DNA of 64,000 bases from Sulfuriflexus mobilis (GTDB taxonomy: Bacteria > Pseudomonadota > Gammaproteobacteria > AKS1): assembly GCF_003967195.1 (NCBI RefSeq), contig NZ_AP018725.1:2294001-2358000 (forward strand), read 5' to 3'. How positions within the stretch are numbered: position 1 is the stretch's first letter; each line of letters begins with the position of its first letter. Below, in pieces: positions 1 through 6,046 of this stretch. The position numbers and the translations under genes are program-made. The notes beneath the pieces are model-generated. The model was given only the letters and a program-made list of their open reading frames with translations, searched no databases and was not told where the DNA came from.

Positions 1-631
1 ACTGGGGGGCAATATCCTGAAAAATTAAATACAGGATCCCGCCGGACGCAAACAACATTGTTGCACCCAGGAGCAGGACGTTATGACTAAAATATACCCA
101 GCCGAGAATGGCGATAACCGGTCCTAATGGCACAAGCAATAACATAAAAACAAGGATTTGCCGACCGTTAAACTGTTGCGTAGAACGTAATTCACGGTAA
201 GCATTAAATCCTTCAGGGATATTTTGTAACCCTATAAATAATGCTAGCAAGGGTGCGGATTGGGCGCCTATTGCGAAGGCACCACCTAAGGCCAATGACT
301 CCGGCACATAATCCAACAGCATTGCAGTAAATTGTGGCTTTTCCCGACGCCGCGTCCCCAGGAAACGTTCCAGGGCAAAAAAACAAAGCCCCCCAGAGAG
401 CAAAAAGATCACACTTAATACAGCGTGATCGACATATTCAATACCCTCCGGCACAAGCACCAAAGCGACGGCGGCAACTAAAATACCGCCGCCAAAAGCG
501 ATAATAGAATGCCGAAACTCATTTTCCAGCCACCCGGGGCGAATCCGTTCAATCTTCGCAAGCATTCCCCCCAGCGGAATGCATGCGCCTGCACCCAGGG
601 TATACAGAATTATTTTTATCACATCATCCAT
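1..631 (-). CDS. ZIP-family divalent metal transporter, 3' end outside window
   Basis: The reading frame is open from an ATG at 631 to the window edge (210 codons visible). It translates into a multi-helix membrane protein starting MDDVIKIILYTLGAGACIP. ZIP-type signatures are visible: VPESLALGGAFAIG in one helix and GLQNIPEGFNAYRE in a later one, the latter matching the HxxPEG metal-site motif of ZIP transporters but with Gln where His is usual. The likely role is import or buffering of Zn or another divalent metal across the inner membrane. It begins about 20 bases after an attC core, so it may be the eighth integron cassette or the first gene beyond the array. The missing end decides this. 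Confidence 0.72.
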   Translation of the reverse strand, partial: MDDVIKIILYTLGAGACIPLGGMLAKIERIRPGWLENEFRHSIIAFGGGILVAAVALVLVPEGIEYVDHAVLSVIFLLSGGLCFFALERFLGTRRREKPQFTAMLLDYVPESLALGGAFAIGAQSAPLLALFIGLQNIPEGFNAYRELRSTQQFNGRQILVFMLLLVPLGPVIAILGWVYFSHNVLLLGATMLFASGGILYLIFQDIAPQ

Positions 632-651
632 TTTTCGTGGGTAGGTCGGGT

Positions 652-742
652 ATATAACGGCTAGGCTGAGGGTTTTGTTACTGCAGAGTGTCGCGCAGCG
701 GAACGACGCGGTAACAAGTCCCTCTCTAGCCTTTTGTTAGGC
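652..742 (-). other. attC site of cassette g
   Basis: In gene orientation the site runs from an R'' core GCCTAAC (742-736) to an R' core GTTATAT (658-652), with imperfectly self-complementary DNA between them. Cassette g starts with TTAGGC (1280 leftward), the complement of its own R'', as expected for a cassette that circularises through these cores. Its length of 91 bp is within the attC range. Confidence 0.85.
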
Positions 743-765
743 GAGGGCATATTTCAATTTTCTTT

Positions 766-1233
766 CTATCGACCAGTCTTGATTGGCAGAAAGATCTTGG
801 TTTCTAATTTTTCTGGCGGTGTTTGATCTGGATCGTTCAAATACATTTCGTATGCTACCCCAGTTGCCTCATAGCCACTATCTTTAATCCATTTGAAAAG
901 CGCATTGTATGTAGATTCTACGTCACTATATGGACCAATATGAAGACAGGATACTGATTTCCCGCTTGGTGTTTCATTAGAGTGTATGTTGTCTCTTCCC
1001 GTAAGATTCGTGGAAATAGGAAAGCCAAATTCCACATCTAAGTCTTGCATATCCATATTGTAATATATAGCAAATGGAGGTCCTGCAGGCTGCGCCTGAA
1101 CTTCCCCTAGATACTGAGCTATCTCGCCATACCCTTTGCCAAAAATCTGCGGCAAATCTTCTGCGGCAGCTCTCATACGAATTGACAATGCAGGCTGGGG
1201 GGCAAGTTCCACAAGTTCACATCTAAATGACAT
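766..1233 (-). CDS. GyrI-like small-molecule-binding protein (cassette g)
   Basis: A 155-residue protein beginning MSFRCELVEL. The start was chosen because a near-perfect ribosome binding site (AAAGGAGG) lies about 8 bases upstream of the ATG at 1233. The pattern fits the GyrI-like/AraC effector-binding fold: an opening strand with aromatic or charged residues, a central GFP strand, LHIGPYSDVESTYNALF before a helix, and a C-terminal EMYLNDPDQTPPEKLET segment typical of the family (..Y.NDP..TPPEEL.T.I..P). Such stand-alone domains bind hydrophobic drugs or metabolites; the ligand is unknown. It lies in an integron cassette, so acquisition by recombination is likely. It is one of the few cassette genes here with its own strong Shine-Dalgarno sequence. 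Confidence 0.82.
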   Translation of the reverse strand: MSFRCELVELAPQPALSIRMRAAAEDLPQIFGKGYGEIAQYLGEVQAQPAGPPFAIYYNMDMQDLDVEFGFPISTNLTGRDNIHSNETPSGKSVSCLHIGPYSDVESTYNALFKWIKDSGYEATGVAYEMYLNDPDQTPPEKLETKIFLPIKTGR

Positions 1234-1274
1234 TTTCTTTCCTCCTTTATAACTACTCTCTTTGAGTGTTATTC

Positions 1275-1376
1275 GCCTAACGGTTGAGTTAAATAGCAAT
1301 TAACTGTGAGCAAAGCGAGCGGTTAACTGTCCAAGTTGCGCGTTTTTTGCGCAGCGGTTTAAGTGACTTGTTATGT
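1275..1376 (-). other. attC site of cassette f
   Basis: R'' core ACATAAC (1376-1370) and R' core GTTAGGC (1281-1275) flank 102 bp containing complementary arms (for example GTTAACTG/CAGTTAAT-like stretches). Cassette f begins TTATGT, complementary to its R''. The stop codon of the GNAT gene overlaps the R'' core, a usual compact cassette layout. Confidence 0.86.
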
Positions 1377-1802
1377 GTTAATTGCGCCATAATTAAATTT
1401 ATAAGGACTATCCTTTTTGAACCCCATTTTTTCATAAAAACCTGATGCGCTAGTATTTTCGTTAGCTACTAGCCAAGCCCTGGCATTTTTTCCGTTACCC
1501 GCACTATTTAATAATGGTTTAGCAATGCCTTTATTTCTATGTTTTATTGAAACAAATAGCTCTTGAATATATACCAATGTTTCAGATTGCCAAGGATATG
1601 AATATGAAAATATTGCACCAACTATTTCATTATTGATAATTGCCACGAAACAACCAGATGGCTCTATTTCATAAAATCTTTTGATATAATTGTATGCATC
1701 AGCATGCTTCCAGTTTTCTTCATACTCTGGTTCAGCATAAACTTGTGTTAACAAGGATGCACAAGTTTTTATATGTTCTGTTAAGCAAGGCACTATGTTC
1801 AT
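1371..1802 (-). CDS. GNAT-family N-acetyltransferase (cassette f)
   Basis: From the ATG at 1802 the protein is 143 residues (MNIVPCLTEHIKTC...). An in-frame ATG at 1820 also exists, formed by the attC core itself, and would add six residues. The acetyl-CoA site is recognisable: an IVGAIF strand, ELFVSIKHRNKGIAKPLL (the V..x..R.xGxG/A loop, here R-N-K-G-I-A), and a C-terminal ENTSASGFYEKMGFKK segment typical of GNAT strands 5-7. The substrate cannot be inferred; cassette GNATs range from antibiotic-modifying enzymes to general amine acetylases. No good ribosome binding site precedes either start. Confidence 0.82.
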   Translation of the reverse strand: MNIVPCLTEHIKTCASLLTQVYAEPEYEENWKHADAYNYIKRFYEIEPSGCFVAIINNEIVGAIFSYSYPWQSETLVYIQELFVSIKHRNKGIAKPLLNSAGNGKNARAWLVANENTSASGFYEKMGFKKDSPYKFNYGAINT

Positions 1803-1816
1803 GTTTTTATTTTTAC

Positions 1817-1879
1817 ACATAACGTTTTAGTTAAAAGGCGCGACGCTTTATCGCGTCATTTTTGAAAGACCTGTTAGCT
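1817..1879 (-). other. attC site of cassette e
   Basis: R'' core AGCTAAC (1879-1873) and R' core GTTATGT (1823-1817). The 63-bp site has a clear palindromic centre: GGCGCGACGC and a near complement around GCGTC with an A/T loop. Cassette e begins TTAGCT, the complement of its R''. Confidence 0.86.
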
Positions 1880-2272
1880 GTTTTTTGTATTATCATATGG
1901 GAACTTAGTGTGACCATATCTAATTGCAAGTATAGATATAGCAAGAATTAGCACAGCACCAGTGAGACCAAGCACTCTTAATGTATCTAAGTTCTTCATA
2001 TCAAGTATCATATAGCGAGCTATCGCCACTATCGCAATATAAAGCGGAACGCGAACAGGTAACTTCCCCGTTTTAAGATATATTCCAACCATTGCTAATA
2101 CTTCAAGATATATAAAAAGCAATAATAAATCTGCAAGTGTCACTTTCATAGCCTTGAACATTTCTACAACTTCAAAACTAATTGCAATAACAGTTGATAA
2201 AGCAATAATTAATAGTCCAATATCTTCAACTAAAACTAGAGCTTTATATCCAGATTCTTTTAACTTGCTCAT
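1874..2272 (-). CDS. PsiE-like membrane protein (cassette e)
   Basis: A 132-residue protein with four predicted hydrophobic segments (roughly residues 13-35, 45-65, 75-90 and 100-118). The composition and the segment KLPVRVPLYIAIVAIARYMI match the phosphate-starvation-inducible PsiE family of small inner-membrane proteins, whose biochemical role is unknown. AGGA sits about 8 bases before the ATG. The stop codon overlaps the attC core. The base composition is markedly more AT-rich than the chromosomal genes to the right, consistent with cassette origin. Confidence 0.75.
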   Translation of the reverse strand: MSKLKESGYKALVLVEDIGLLIIALSTVIAISFEVVEMFKAMKVTLADLLLLFIYLEVLAMVGIYLKTGKLPVRVPLYIAIVAIARYMILDMKNLDTLRVLGLTGAVLILAISILAIRYGHTKFPYDNTKNS

Positions 2273-2294
2273 TTATTTATTCCTATTTTTTTGC

Positions 2295-2395
2295 AGCTAA
2301 CGCCTGGTTAAGTTGCGGAGAGAACGGGCGAATTTTTTGCGTTCTTTGCAAAAAACGCGCGGGTTCTCGGAGTCAACTTGAACCTATTATTATGC
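2295..2395 (-). other. attC site of cassette d, with damaged R'' core
   Basis: R' core GTTAGCT (2301-2295) is intact. The R'' position reads GCATAAT (2395-2389), whereas cassette d begins TTATGC and therefore predicts GCATAAC: the terminal C of the invariant AAC has changed to T. The 101-bp site has long internal complementary arms (AAAAAACGC / GCGTTTTTT region). Confidence 0.8.
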
Positions 2396-2992
2396 CTTTT
2401 TCCCCTTGTTGAAGCCAAGGTCAGGCTTCTCTTTGCGGATTAGCTTATCCATGAATTTTTTGAACCTCCTCTGTCTGGTTTCAGGTTTCTTTGCAGATTC
2501 CAATCCATAAGCAATTGCGTAGCGATTGGATTTGGTTAGCGTCTCATAGAACTGTTTCGCCTTCGGCATGCTCTCAAGAGCGGCTAGAAAGTCCGCTGGA
2601 ACCTTCATCTCACTAGTGGTATAGGCGTTTTTCCAACGACCGTCCTCTTTCGCCGCACGAACATGCACAAGCCCCGGCTCCTTCACCCGTCCCTCAGTTA
2701 TCAAGCGATCGACATGTTCGGTATTCCTCTTTGACCAATTGCTTCGAGCTTTTCTCGGAGTAATCCGTTGAAGGTAGGCTTGGTCATCGAGTGACTTCTT
2801 GACACCGTCAATCCACCCCCAGCACAGCGACTCAATCACGACTTCGTTCCAGTTCACGCTCGGAATCCCAGATCCCTTTTTGAACATCTTGATCAAAAGT
2901 TCGCTTTCGGTGGCATGGTTCGCTTGCAGCCACTTACTCAGCTCTTTTGGTGACTTAAAGGTCATCGCTTTAGGTGCATCGGGTTTAGGCAT
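2390..2992 (-). CDS. YdeI/OmpD-associated family protein (cassette d)
   Basis: A 200-residue protein starting MPKPDAPKAMTFKSP. Family hallmarks are ESLCWGWIDGVKKSLDD, YLQRITPRKARSNWSKRN and a C-terminal basic tail ending in a Lys-rich stretch. Members are annotated as bacteriocin-protection or YdeI-like proteins; the molecular activity is not established. A longer frame from an ATG at 3013 is open, but that ATG is part of the attC core and the cassette has no room for a ribosome binding site before it. The start at 2992 has AAGAG about 10 bases upstream. The gene ends inside the attC R'' core. Confidence 0.82.
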   Translation of the reverse strand: MPKPDAPKAMTFKSPKELSKWLQANHATESELLIKMFKKGSGIPSVNWNEVVIESLCWGWIDGVKKSLDDQAYLQRITPRKARSNWSKRNTEHVDRLITEGRVKEPGLVHVRAAKEDGRWKNAYTTSEMKVPADFLAALESMPKAKQFYETLTKSNRYAIAYGLESAKKPETRQRRFKKFMDKLIRKEKPDLGFNKGKKA

Positions 2993-3033
2993 GAAATCAG
3001 ATTCTCTTGGCATAACGGTTGAGCTAAAAGACG

Positions 3034-3059
3034 TGAACTGGCACCACTTTTGTGGACAC
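3034..3059 (+). repeat. IS terminal inverted repeat, left in window
   Basis: Reads TGAACTGGCACCACTTTTGT and continues GGACAC. It pairs with the repeat at 4317-4342 with mismatches at positions 7, 18, 19 and 26. It lies just beyond the orfB stop. Confidence 0.88.
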
Positions 3060-3061
3060 TT

Positions 3062-3916
3062 TTACGCACACAGTTTTTCATAATTATCGGGAGATTGATA
3101 GCCTATACCTGAGTGTAATCGCTCTCGATTATAGAACTCTGTAAACTCTACAATATGCGCTACCGCCTCAATTTCATTTTCAAATAACTTATGATGGATA
3201 AGTTCTGCCTTCATCGTATGGAAGAAAGATTCCGCAAACGCATTATCCAATGGATTGCCTTTACGACTCATGCTGCGCACTAACCCAGCACCTTCAACCA
3301 TGTCACGGTATTCATGCGCCGCATATTCAATACCCTGGTCTGAATGGAACAGACAACCCGATTTCGGTGGATAGCGATGCAGCGCCATCCTTAATGCGCT
3401 TTTCGTTAACTCGGCATTACGTTTTCGGCTAAATGACCAACCCACGACTTTGCGGCTAAATAAATCCAGCACCACCGCATGATAAAACCAGCCCGTTTTT
3501 GTTTTGATATAAGTAAAATCACCGACCCATTGCTCACCCGCCTCAGTCGACTTAGCCAGTTTTGATAATTGATTGCCTGTTGAGGAATAAAAAACATGCT
3601 GTCCTGGCCGCCACGCATATAAACCCGTTGTAGAAGCTTTTATACCCATCTCACGCATCAGTCTGTTTATACGTCTGCGGCTACAGTGATAGCCTTTATG
3701 GCGAAGTTCTTGATGCAGTCGTGCCGCACCATAGGCGCGTCGATAGCCTTGATGCAGCTCCCTGATCAACGCTTTGAGTTGTTCATCATGCTGCCGATGG
3801 GCACTGACAGGGCGTTCACGCCAAGCATAGCAGCCACTGGTGGAGACATTAAATAACTCACAGAGTCGTCTAACTTTATATTGGTGCCGGTTCTTCTCGA
3901 TAAACGCAAAGATCAT
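3062..3916 (-). CDS. IS3-family transposase OrfB, DDE catalytic domain
   Basis: A 284-residue integrase-core protein. An N-terminal HTH_21-like region (YGAARLHQELRHKGY, RRINRLMREMGI) precedes the rve fold. The catalytic triad is visible as Asp in GDFTYIKT, Asp in FHSDQGIEY and Glu in NAFAESFFHTMKAE. The C-terminal YNRERLHSGIGYQSP box is typical of IS3. The start ATG overlaps the orfA stop in an ATGA arrangement, so OrfB could be made by coupling, or as an OrfAB fusion by -1 frameshifting on the A-rich stretch just before the orfA stop, as known for the family. It is full length. Confidence 0.94.
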   Translation of the reverse strand: MIFAFIEKNRHQYKVRRLCELFNVSTSGCYAWRERPVSAHRQHDEQLKALIRELHQGYRRAYGAARLHQELRHKGYHCSRRRINRLMREMGIKASTTGLYAWRPGQHVFYSSTGNQLSKLAKSTEAGEQWVGDFTYIKTKTGWFYHAVVLDLFSRKVVGWSFSRKRNAELTKSALRMALHRYPPKSGCLFHSDQGIEYAAHEYRDMVEGAGLVRSMSRKGNPLDNAFAESFFHTMKAELIHHKLFENEIEAVAHIVEFTEFYNRERLHSGIGYQSPDNYEKLCA

Positions 3917-4284
3917 CGTTTTGTTTTCTCGAAGAACCGCTGGGCTTTTTTTAATATATCAAGCTCCTCTTCCCGAGAGGCCAATGACCGCTCCAATGCC
4001 TTAATGCGTTTGTTGGCTTTTGTCAGTTCATCTTCTTTTGCCTTGGTCGGATCAGTACGTTTTTTGACTTTTTTAGGCGGGGCGGCGCTTTTCTTCATGT
4101 GTTTATTCTCACGTAGGGTGCCGTTCTTTAGCTCCATTCTCCACCGATACAACATGACCACATGGATCCCTAATGTGTCGGCAATATCCATGGCTGTAAC
4201 GTTTGGATGGCCAGCCAACCTAACGGCTTGCTCTTTGAACTCAAGTGTATATCGATCGTAATGACGCTTCCTGGTTTGTCCCAT
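3913..4284 (-). CDS. IS3-family transposase OrfA, DNA-binding subunit
   Basis: A 123-residue basic protein. Residues 10-50 form the HTH_Tnp_1 helix-turn-helix (YTLEFKEQAVRLA, MDIADTLGIHVVMLYRWR). The second half is a long Lys/Glu-rich coiled coil (NKRIKALERSLASREEELDI) ending LKKAQRFFEK, the usual IS3 OrfA leucine-zipper tail. It binds the element ends and pairs with OrfB. Confidence 0.93.
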   Translation of the reverse strand: MGQTRKRHYDRYTLEFKEQAVRLAGHPNVTAMDIADTLGIHVVMLYRWRMELKNGTLRENKHMKKSAAPPKKVKKRTDPTKAKEDELTKANKRIKALERSLASREEELDILKKAQRFFEKTKR

Positions 4285-4316
4285 TGCCTTTACCCTTTGA
4301 TGTTTTAGTCATATGA

Positions 4317-4342
4317 CTGTCCATCAAAGTGGTGCTAGTTCA
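4317..4342 (-). repeat. IS terminal inverted repeat, right in window
   Basis: The reverse complement begins TGAACTAGCACCACTTTGAT and continues GGACAG, matching 22 of 26 bases of the left repeat. It lies 32 bases upstream of the orfA start, so the transposase promoter probably overlaps or adjoins it. Confidence 0.88.
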
Positions 4343-4379
4343 GCGCGACGCTTTTTCGCGTCCCTGCTTGAGCGCCTTG

Positions 4380-5090
4380 TTAGGCATTTAATTTGTAGTA
4401 TTCGCCACATAACTCAAAACCTTTTTCGATACTTATATTTAAACCAGTAACCGCTTCTTCTAGTGCGGATGTTGTGCTTTCTAATAATTCGTGACCACGG
4501 TTAAATACTTTATCATTAGTCCAATTATCACCTTCCTTACCAAGTAGCCACAACTCTATATACCGCGGATAGTTTGGGTGAGATGATTCACATAAATACT
4601 CATATTTATTCATGGCATGGCTATGACTATTTGATAACTCACGAAATGCGTCTAAAACGTGGACCGGTGCTTCCGTTGCAGGGCTGCCCCATGGCATAAG
4701 AATTTCTATTTTTGCCCCCTCAAACACTTTGTTAACAACTTTTGCTAACGTTTCTATATTTTTATTAGCTTGATATTTCTCTAGCTTTATTACAAGAAAG
4801 TTAGTTACAGCCCAGATTTCATATACTAAACGAACCAATGGTGCGGCTGCAGATATATTGCCATGCTCCCATAACTGTAAAATTGCAGACGTTGTTTCTC
4901 TTGCTCTAATCCAAGAACCTAGTTGTAAAAAGTGAACAGCTCGATGTACATATGATTGGAGCTCTGTCGGTTGATTGGTCAATGGGCCCTTAGGAATATG
5001 AACTGGTGGCTCAGATACTTTATCTAGCAGCTCGCTAACATTTTCAATGCGGTTAATGTATCGACCAGTTTCAGTTTCCCAATTTCGCAT
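4380..5090 (-). CDS. Cassette c protein of unknown function
   Basis: A 236-residue soluble, mostly helical protein starting MRNWETETGRYINR. A longer frame reaches upstream to 5159 but runs through the attC of the previous cassette, so the ATG at 5090 is preferred. No catalytic motif was recognised. The centre contains ARETTSAILQLWEHGNISAA and PLVRLVYEIWAVTNFLV, reminiscent of the helical DUF5677-type proteins, but this is not certain. No Shine-Dalgarno sequence is visible. Its attC is disrupted by the IS, so the cassette can probably no longer be excised normally. Confidence 0.7.
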   Translation of the reverse strand: MRNWETETGRYINRIENVSELLDKVSEPPVHIPKGPLTNQPTELQSYVHRAVHFLQLGSWIRARETTSAILQLWEHGNISAAAPLVRLVYEIWAVTNFLVIKLEKYQANKNIETLAKVVNKVFEGAKIEILMPWGSPATEAPVHVLDAFRELSNSHSHAMNKYEYLCESSHPNYPRYIELWLLGKEGDNWTNDKVFNRGHELLESTTSALEEAVTGLNISIEKGFELCGEYYKLNA

Positions 5091-5102
5091 AATGGTTTTG
5101 TT

Positions 5103-5177
5103 GCCTAACGTTAGAGTTGTGGGGGCGGATAAAGCGCACAGCGCTTTAGACGGTCCCACACGAACGACTTGTTATAA
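5103..5177 (-). other. attC site of cassette b
   Basis: R'' core TTATAAC (5177-5171) and R' core GTTAGGC (5109-5103), 75 bp. The centre is a strong palindrome: AAAGCGC-ACA-GCGCTTT at 5131-5147. Cassette b starts TTATAA, matching its R''. Confidence 0.88.
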
Positions 5178-5471
5178 GGCATTGTTATTTTCCACCTTCT
5201 CAACTGTGTACCAATACTCTCCGTGCTGACCGCCTGCAGAAAGACTAAAAATAACAGTGGTTGGTGTATTGCATTTTTGGCAATAAAAATCGAGAAAACC
5301 TTTGCCTTCAGGCGCCCCCTTAAAATCTTCCGATTTTAGATTGCTATATTTGCTATTCCAGTGTTTATCAAAGTCACGGATATAGAATTTCACTGACTCA
5401 CCACAATGAGGACACGTATATACCGTGCCTGTATCATCATCGTATTTATTTACCGTGTCTCGACTAAACAT
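5172..5471 (-). CDS. Small zinc-ribbon-like protein (cassette b)
   Basis: A 99-residue protein. Two CxxC knuckles, CPHC near residue 20 and CQKC near residue 65, suggest one zinc ribbon. Between them lie aromatic and charged residues, and the C-terminus is GEYWYTVEKVENNNAL. No named family was recognised. The start ATG lies 17 bases into the cassette with no clear Shine-Dalgarno sequence, so expression may depend on transcription and reinitiation from upstream. Confidence 0.68.
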   Translation of the reverse strand: MFSRDTVNKYDDDTGTVYTCPHCGESVKFYIRDFDKHWNSKYSNLKSEDFKGAPEGKGFLDFYCQKCNTPTTVIFSLSAGGQHGEYWYTVEKVENNNAL

Positions 5472-5487
5472 CTAATGCTTTCATGCC

Positions 5488-5559
5488 TTATAACGTTGAA
5501 GCTGTGCGGCGCAAACGAAGCGCAGCGTAGTTTGCGTCCGAACGAGCGACTTGTTAGCC
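5488..5559 (-). other. attC site of cassette a
   Basis: R'' core GGCTAAC (5559-5553) and R' core GTTATAA (5494-5488), 72 bp. The inner arms CGCAAAC and GTTTGCG (around 5510-5536) form the expected attC stem. Cassette a begins TTAGCC at the attI crossover, the complement of its R''. Confidence 0.88.
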
Positions 5560-5568
5560 GCTACAGGC

Positions 5569-5895
5569 TTAATATCTCGCTGATTTATAGATAAAGTGAA
5601 TGTTGTTTTTATCACTATATTCTGCCTCATTAATTAGTGGCTGTATTTCGTTTGTTTTAATTTCTGCAATTTCTATTTTGTTTAGTACGCAAATCCAAGA
5701 GTGACCAGAACCAGCTACATTTGGTAAATAACTTGTTGACGCCTCGCGCGCCAACACCACGGGATCAGTAAATGATTTGATCTTTATTTTCTTTTCGTGT
5801 GGCGCATCAATATCGTCTCCCGCCGCGACAGAATCTCGTGTAAGGGTGATTGGCACCTCTGGCCGATCTTTCAAAATGCTGAATTCTTTCTTCAT
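5569..5895 (-). CDS. First-cassette protein of unknown function
   Basis: A 108-residue protein starting MKKEFSILKDRPEVPITLTRD. As the cassette next to attI it would be the most strongly expressed of the array. No signal peptide or membrane segment is visible. The sequence has alternating hydrophobic strands (ITLTRDSVAAGDD, SWICVLNKIEIAEIK) suggesting a small beta-rich fold. The family was not recognised. A weak AGAAAG lies directly before the ATG. Confidence 0.66.
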   Translation of the reverse strand: MKKEFSILKDRPEVPITLTRDSVAAGDDIDAPHEKKIKIKSFTDPVVLAREASTSYLPNVAGSGHSWICVLNKIEIAEIKTNEIQPLINEAEYSDKNNIHFIYKSARY

Positions 5896-5905
5896 CTTTC
5901 TATAC

Positions 5906-5912
5906 GGCTAAC
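5906..5912 (-). other. attI core at the integrase-array junction
   Basis: On the minus strand this reads GTTAGCC, a consensus GTTRRRY core placed between the divergent promoters of the integrase and the first cassette. The seven bases define the crossover point at which cassettes insert. The rest of attI extends rightward toward the integrase and includes the 37-bp hairpin described separately. Confidence 0.8.
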
Positions 5913-5923
5913 TATAATTAGAC

Positions 5924-5960
5924 GGCCTAAAAGGCCGGTTTAAAAGCGGCCTTTTAGGCC
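5924..5960. repeat. Perfect 13-bp inverted repeat next to attI
   Basis: GGCCTAAAAGGCC (5924-5936) and GGCCTTTTAGGCC (5948-5960) are exact reverse complements around an 11-base spacer. Each arm also has GGCC at both ends, so each is itself nearly palindromic. It sits between the putative cassette promoter and the first cassette, so it would form a strong stem in the leader of every array transcript. There is no U-tract, which argues against a simple terminator. It may be an integrase or host-factor site in attI, or a leader structure. Confidence 0.85.
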
Positions 5961-5989
5961 AAAATAACTCTTGATTTCAATATAATCAA
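5961..5989 (-). promoter_or_regulatory. Candidate cassette promoter Pc
   Basis: On the minus strand, TTGATT (5989-5984), 17 bases, then TATTTT (5966-5961). The position and direction fit an integron Pc driving the leftward array. Its -35 box is the mirror image of the -35 box of the integrase promoter. Confidence 0.5.
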
Positions 5990-6000
5990 TGGGTTATTTT
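5971..6000 (+). promoter_or_regulatory. Candidate integrase promoter Pint
   Basis: TTGATT (5971-5976), an 18-base spacer, then TATTTT (5995-6000), 46 bases before the integrase ATG. It overlaps Pc in the region 5971-5989, so polymerase could serve only one direction at a time. No LexA box of the CTGT-N8-ACAG type was seen, although LexA control is common for integron integrases. Confidence 0.5.
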
Positions 6001-6004
6001 CTAT

Positions 6005-6045
6005 TAGTACGTCTTTTCGTACTAAAAAAACTGCAAGGAGGCAGT
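6005..6045 (+). promoter_or_regulatory. Two hairpins in the integrase mRNA leader
   Basis: TAGTACG (6005-6011) and CGTACTA (6018-6024) are perfect complements around TCTTTT. Next, ACTGC (6030-6034) and GCAGT (6041-6045) enclose AAGGAG, the ribosome binding site of the integrase, in the loop, one base before the ATG. This could restrict translation initiation or serve as a protein-binding operator. Confidence 0.5.
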
Positions 6046-6046
6046 C

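Larger units (their letters stand above)
3034..4342 (-). mobile_element. IS3-family insertion sequence inside an attC site
   Basis: A 1309-bp element with two overlapping transposase frames bounded by 26-bp imperfect terminal inverted repeats (3034-3059 and 4317-4342; 22 of 26 match, both starting TGAACT). The flanking triplets are ACG on the left and GCG on the right, consistent with a 3-bp target duplication carrying one substitution. The orientation is the same as the cassette genes. Both frames and the DDE residues are intact, so the element may be active. It was called from IR structure plus the orfA/orfB layout. Confidence 0.92.
3010..4385 (-). other. attC site of cassette c, split by an insertion sequence
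   Basis: In gene orientation the R'' core is GCCTAAC (4385-4379) and the R' core is GTTATGC (3016-3010). The two halves (4343-4385 and 3010-3033) make a 67-bp attC when the 1309-bp IS is removed. The rejoined centre closely resembles the attC at 1817-1879 (CTAAAAG..CGACGCTTTTTCGCGTC versus TTAAAAG..CGACGCTTTATCGCGTC), supporting the reconstruction. Cassette c starts TTAGGC, matching its R''. Confidence 0.82.

Noticed and set aside
4991-5159. Longer version of the cassette c protein starting at 5159
   Set aside because: The extra 23 codons are encoded by the attC of the neighbouring cassette, so they are recombination-site DNA and not part of the gene.
6035-6045. Possible LexA site before the integrase gene
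   Set aside because: CTG and CAG flank only eight bases with AAGGAG between; this is the ribosome binding site hairpin and does not fit CTGT-N8-ACAG.
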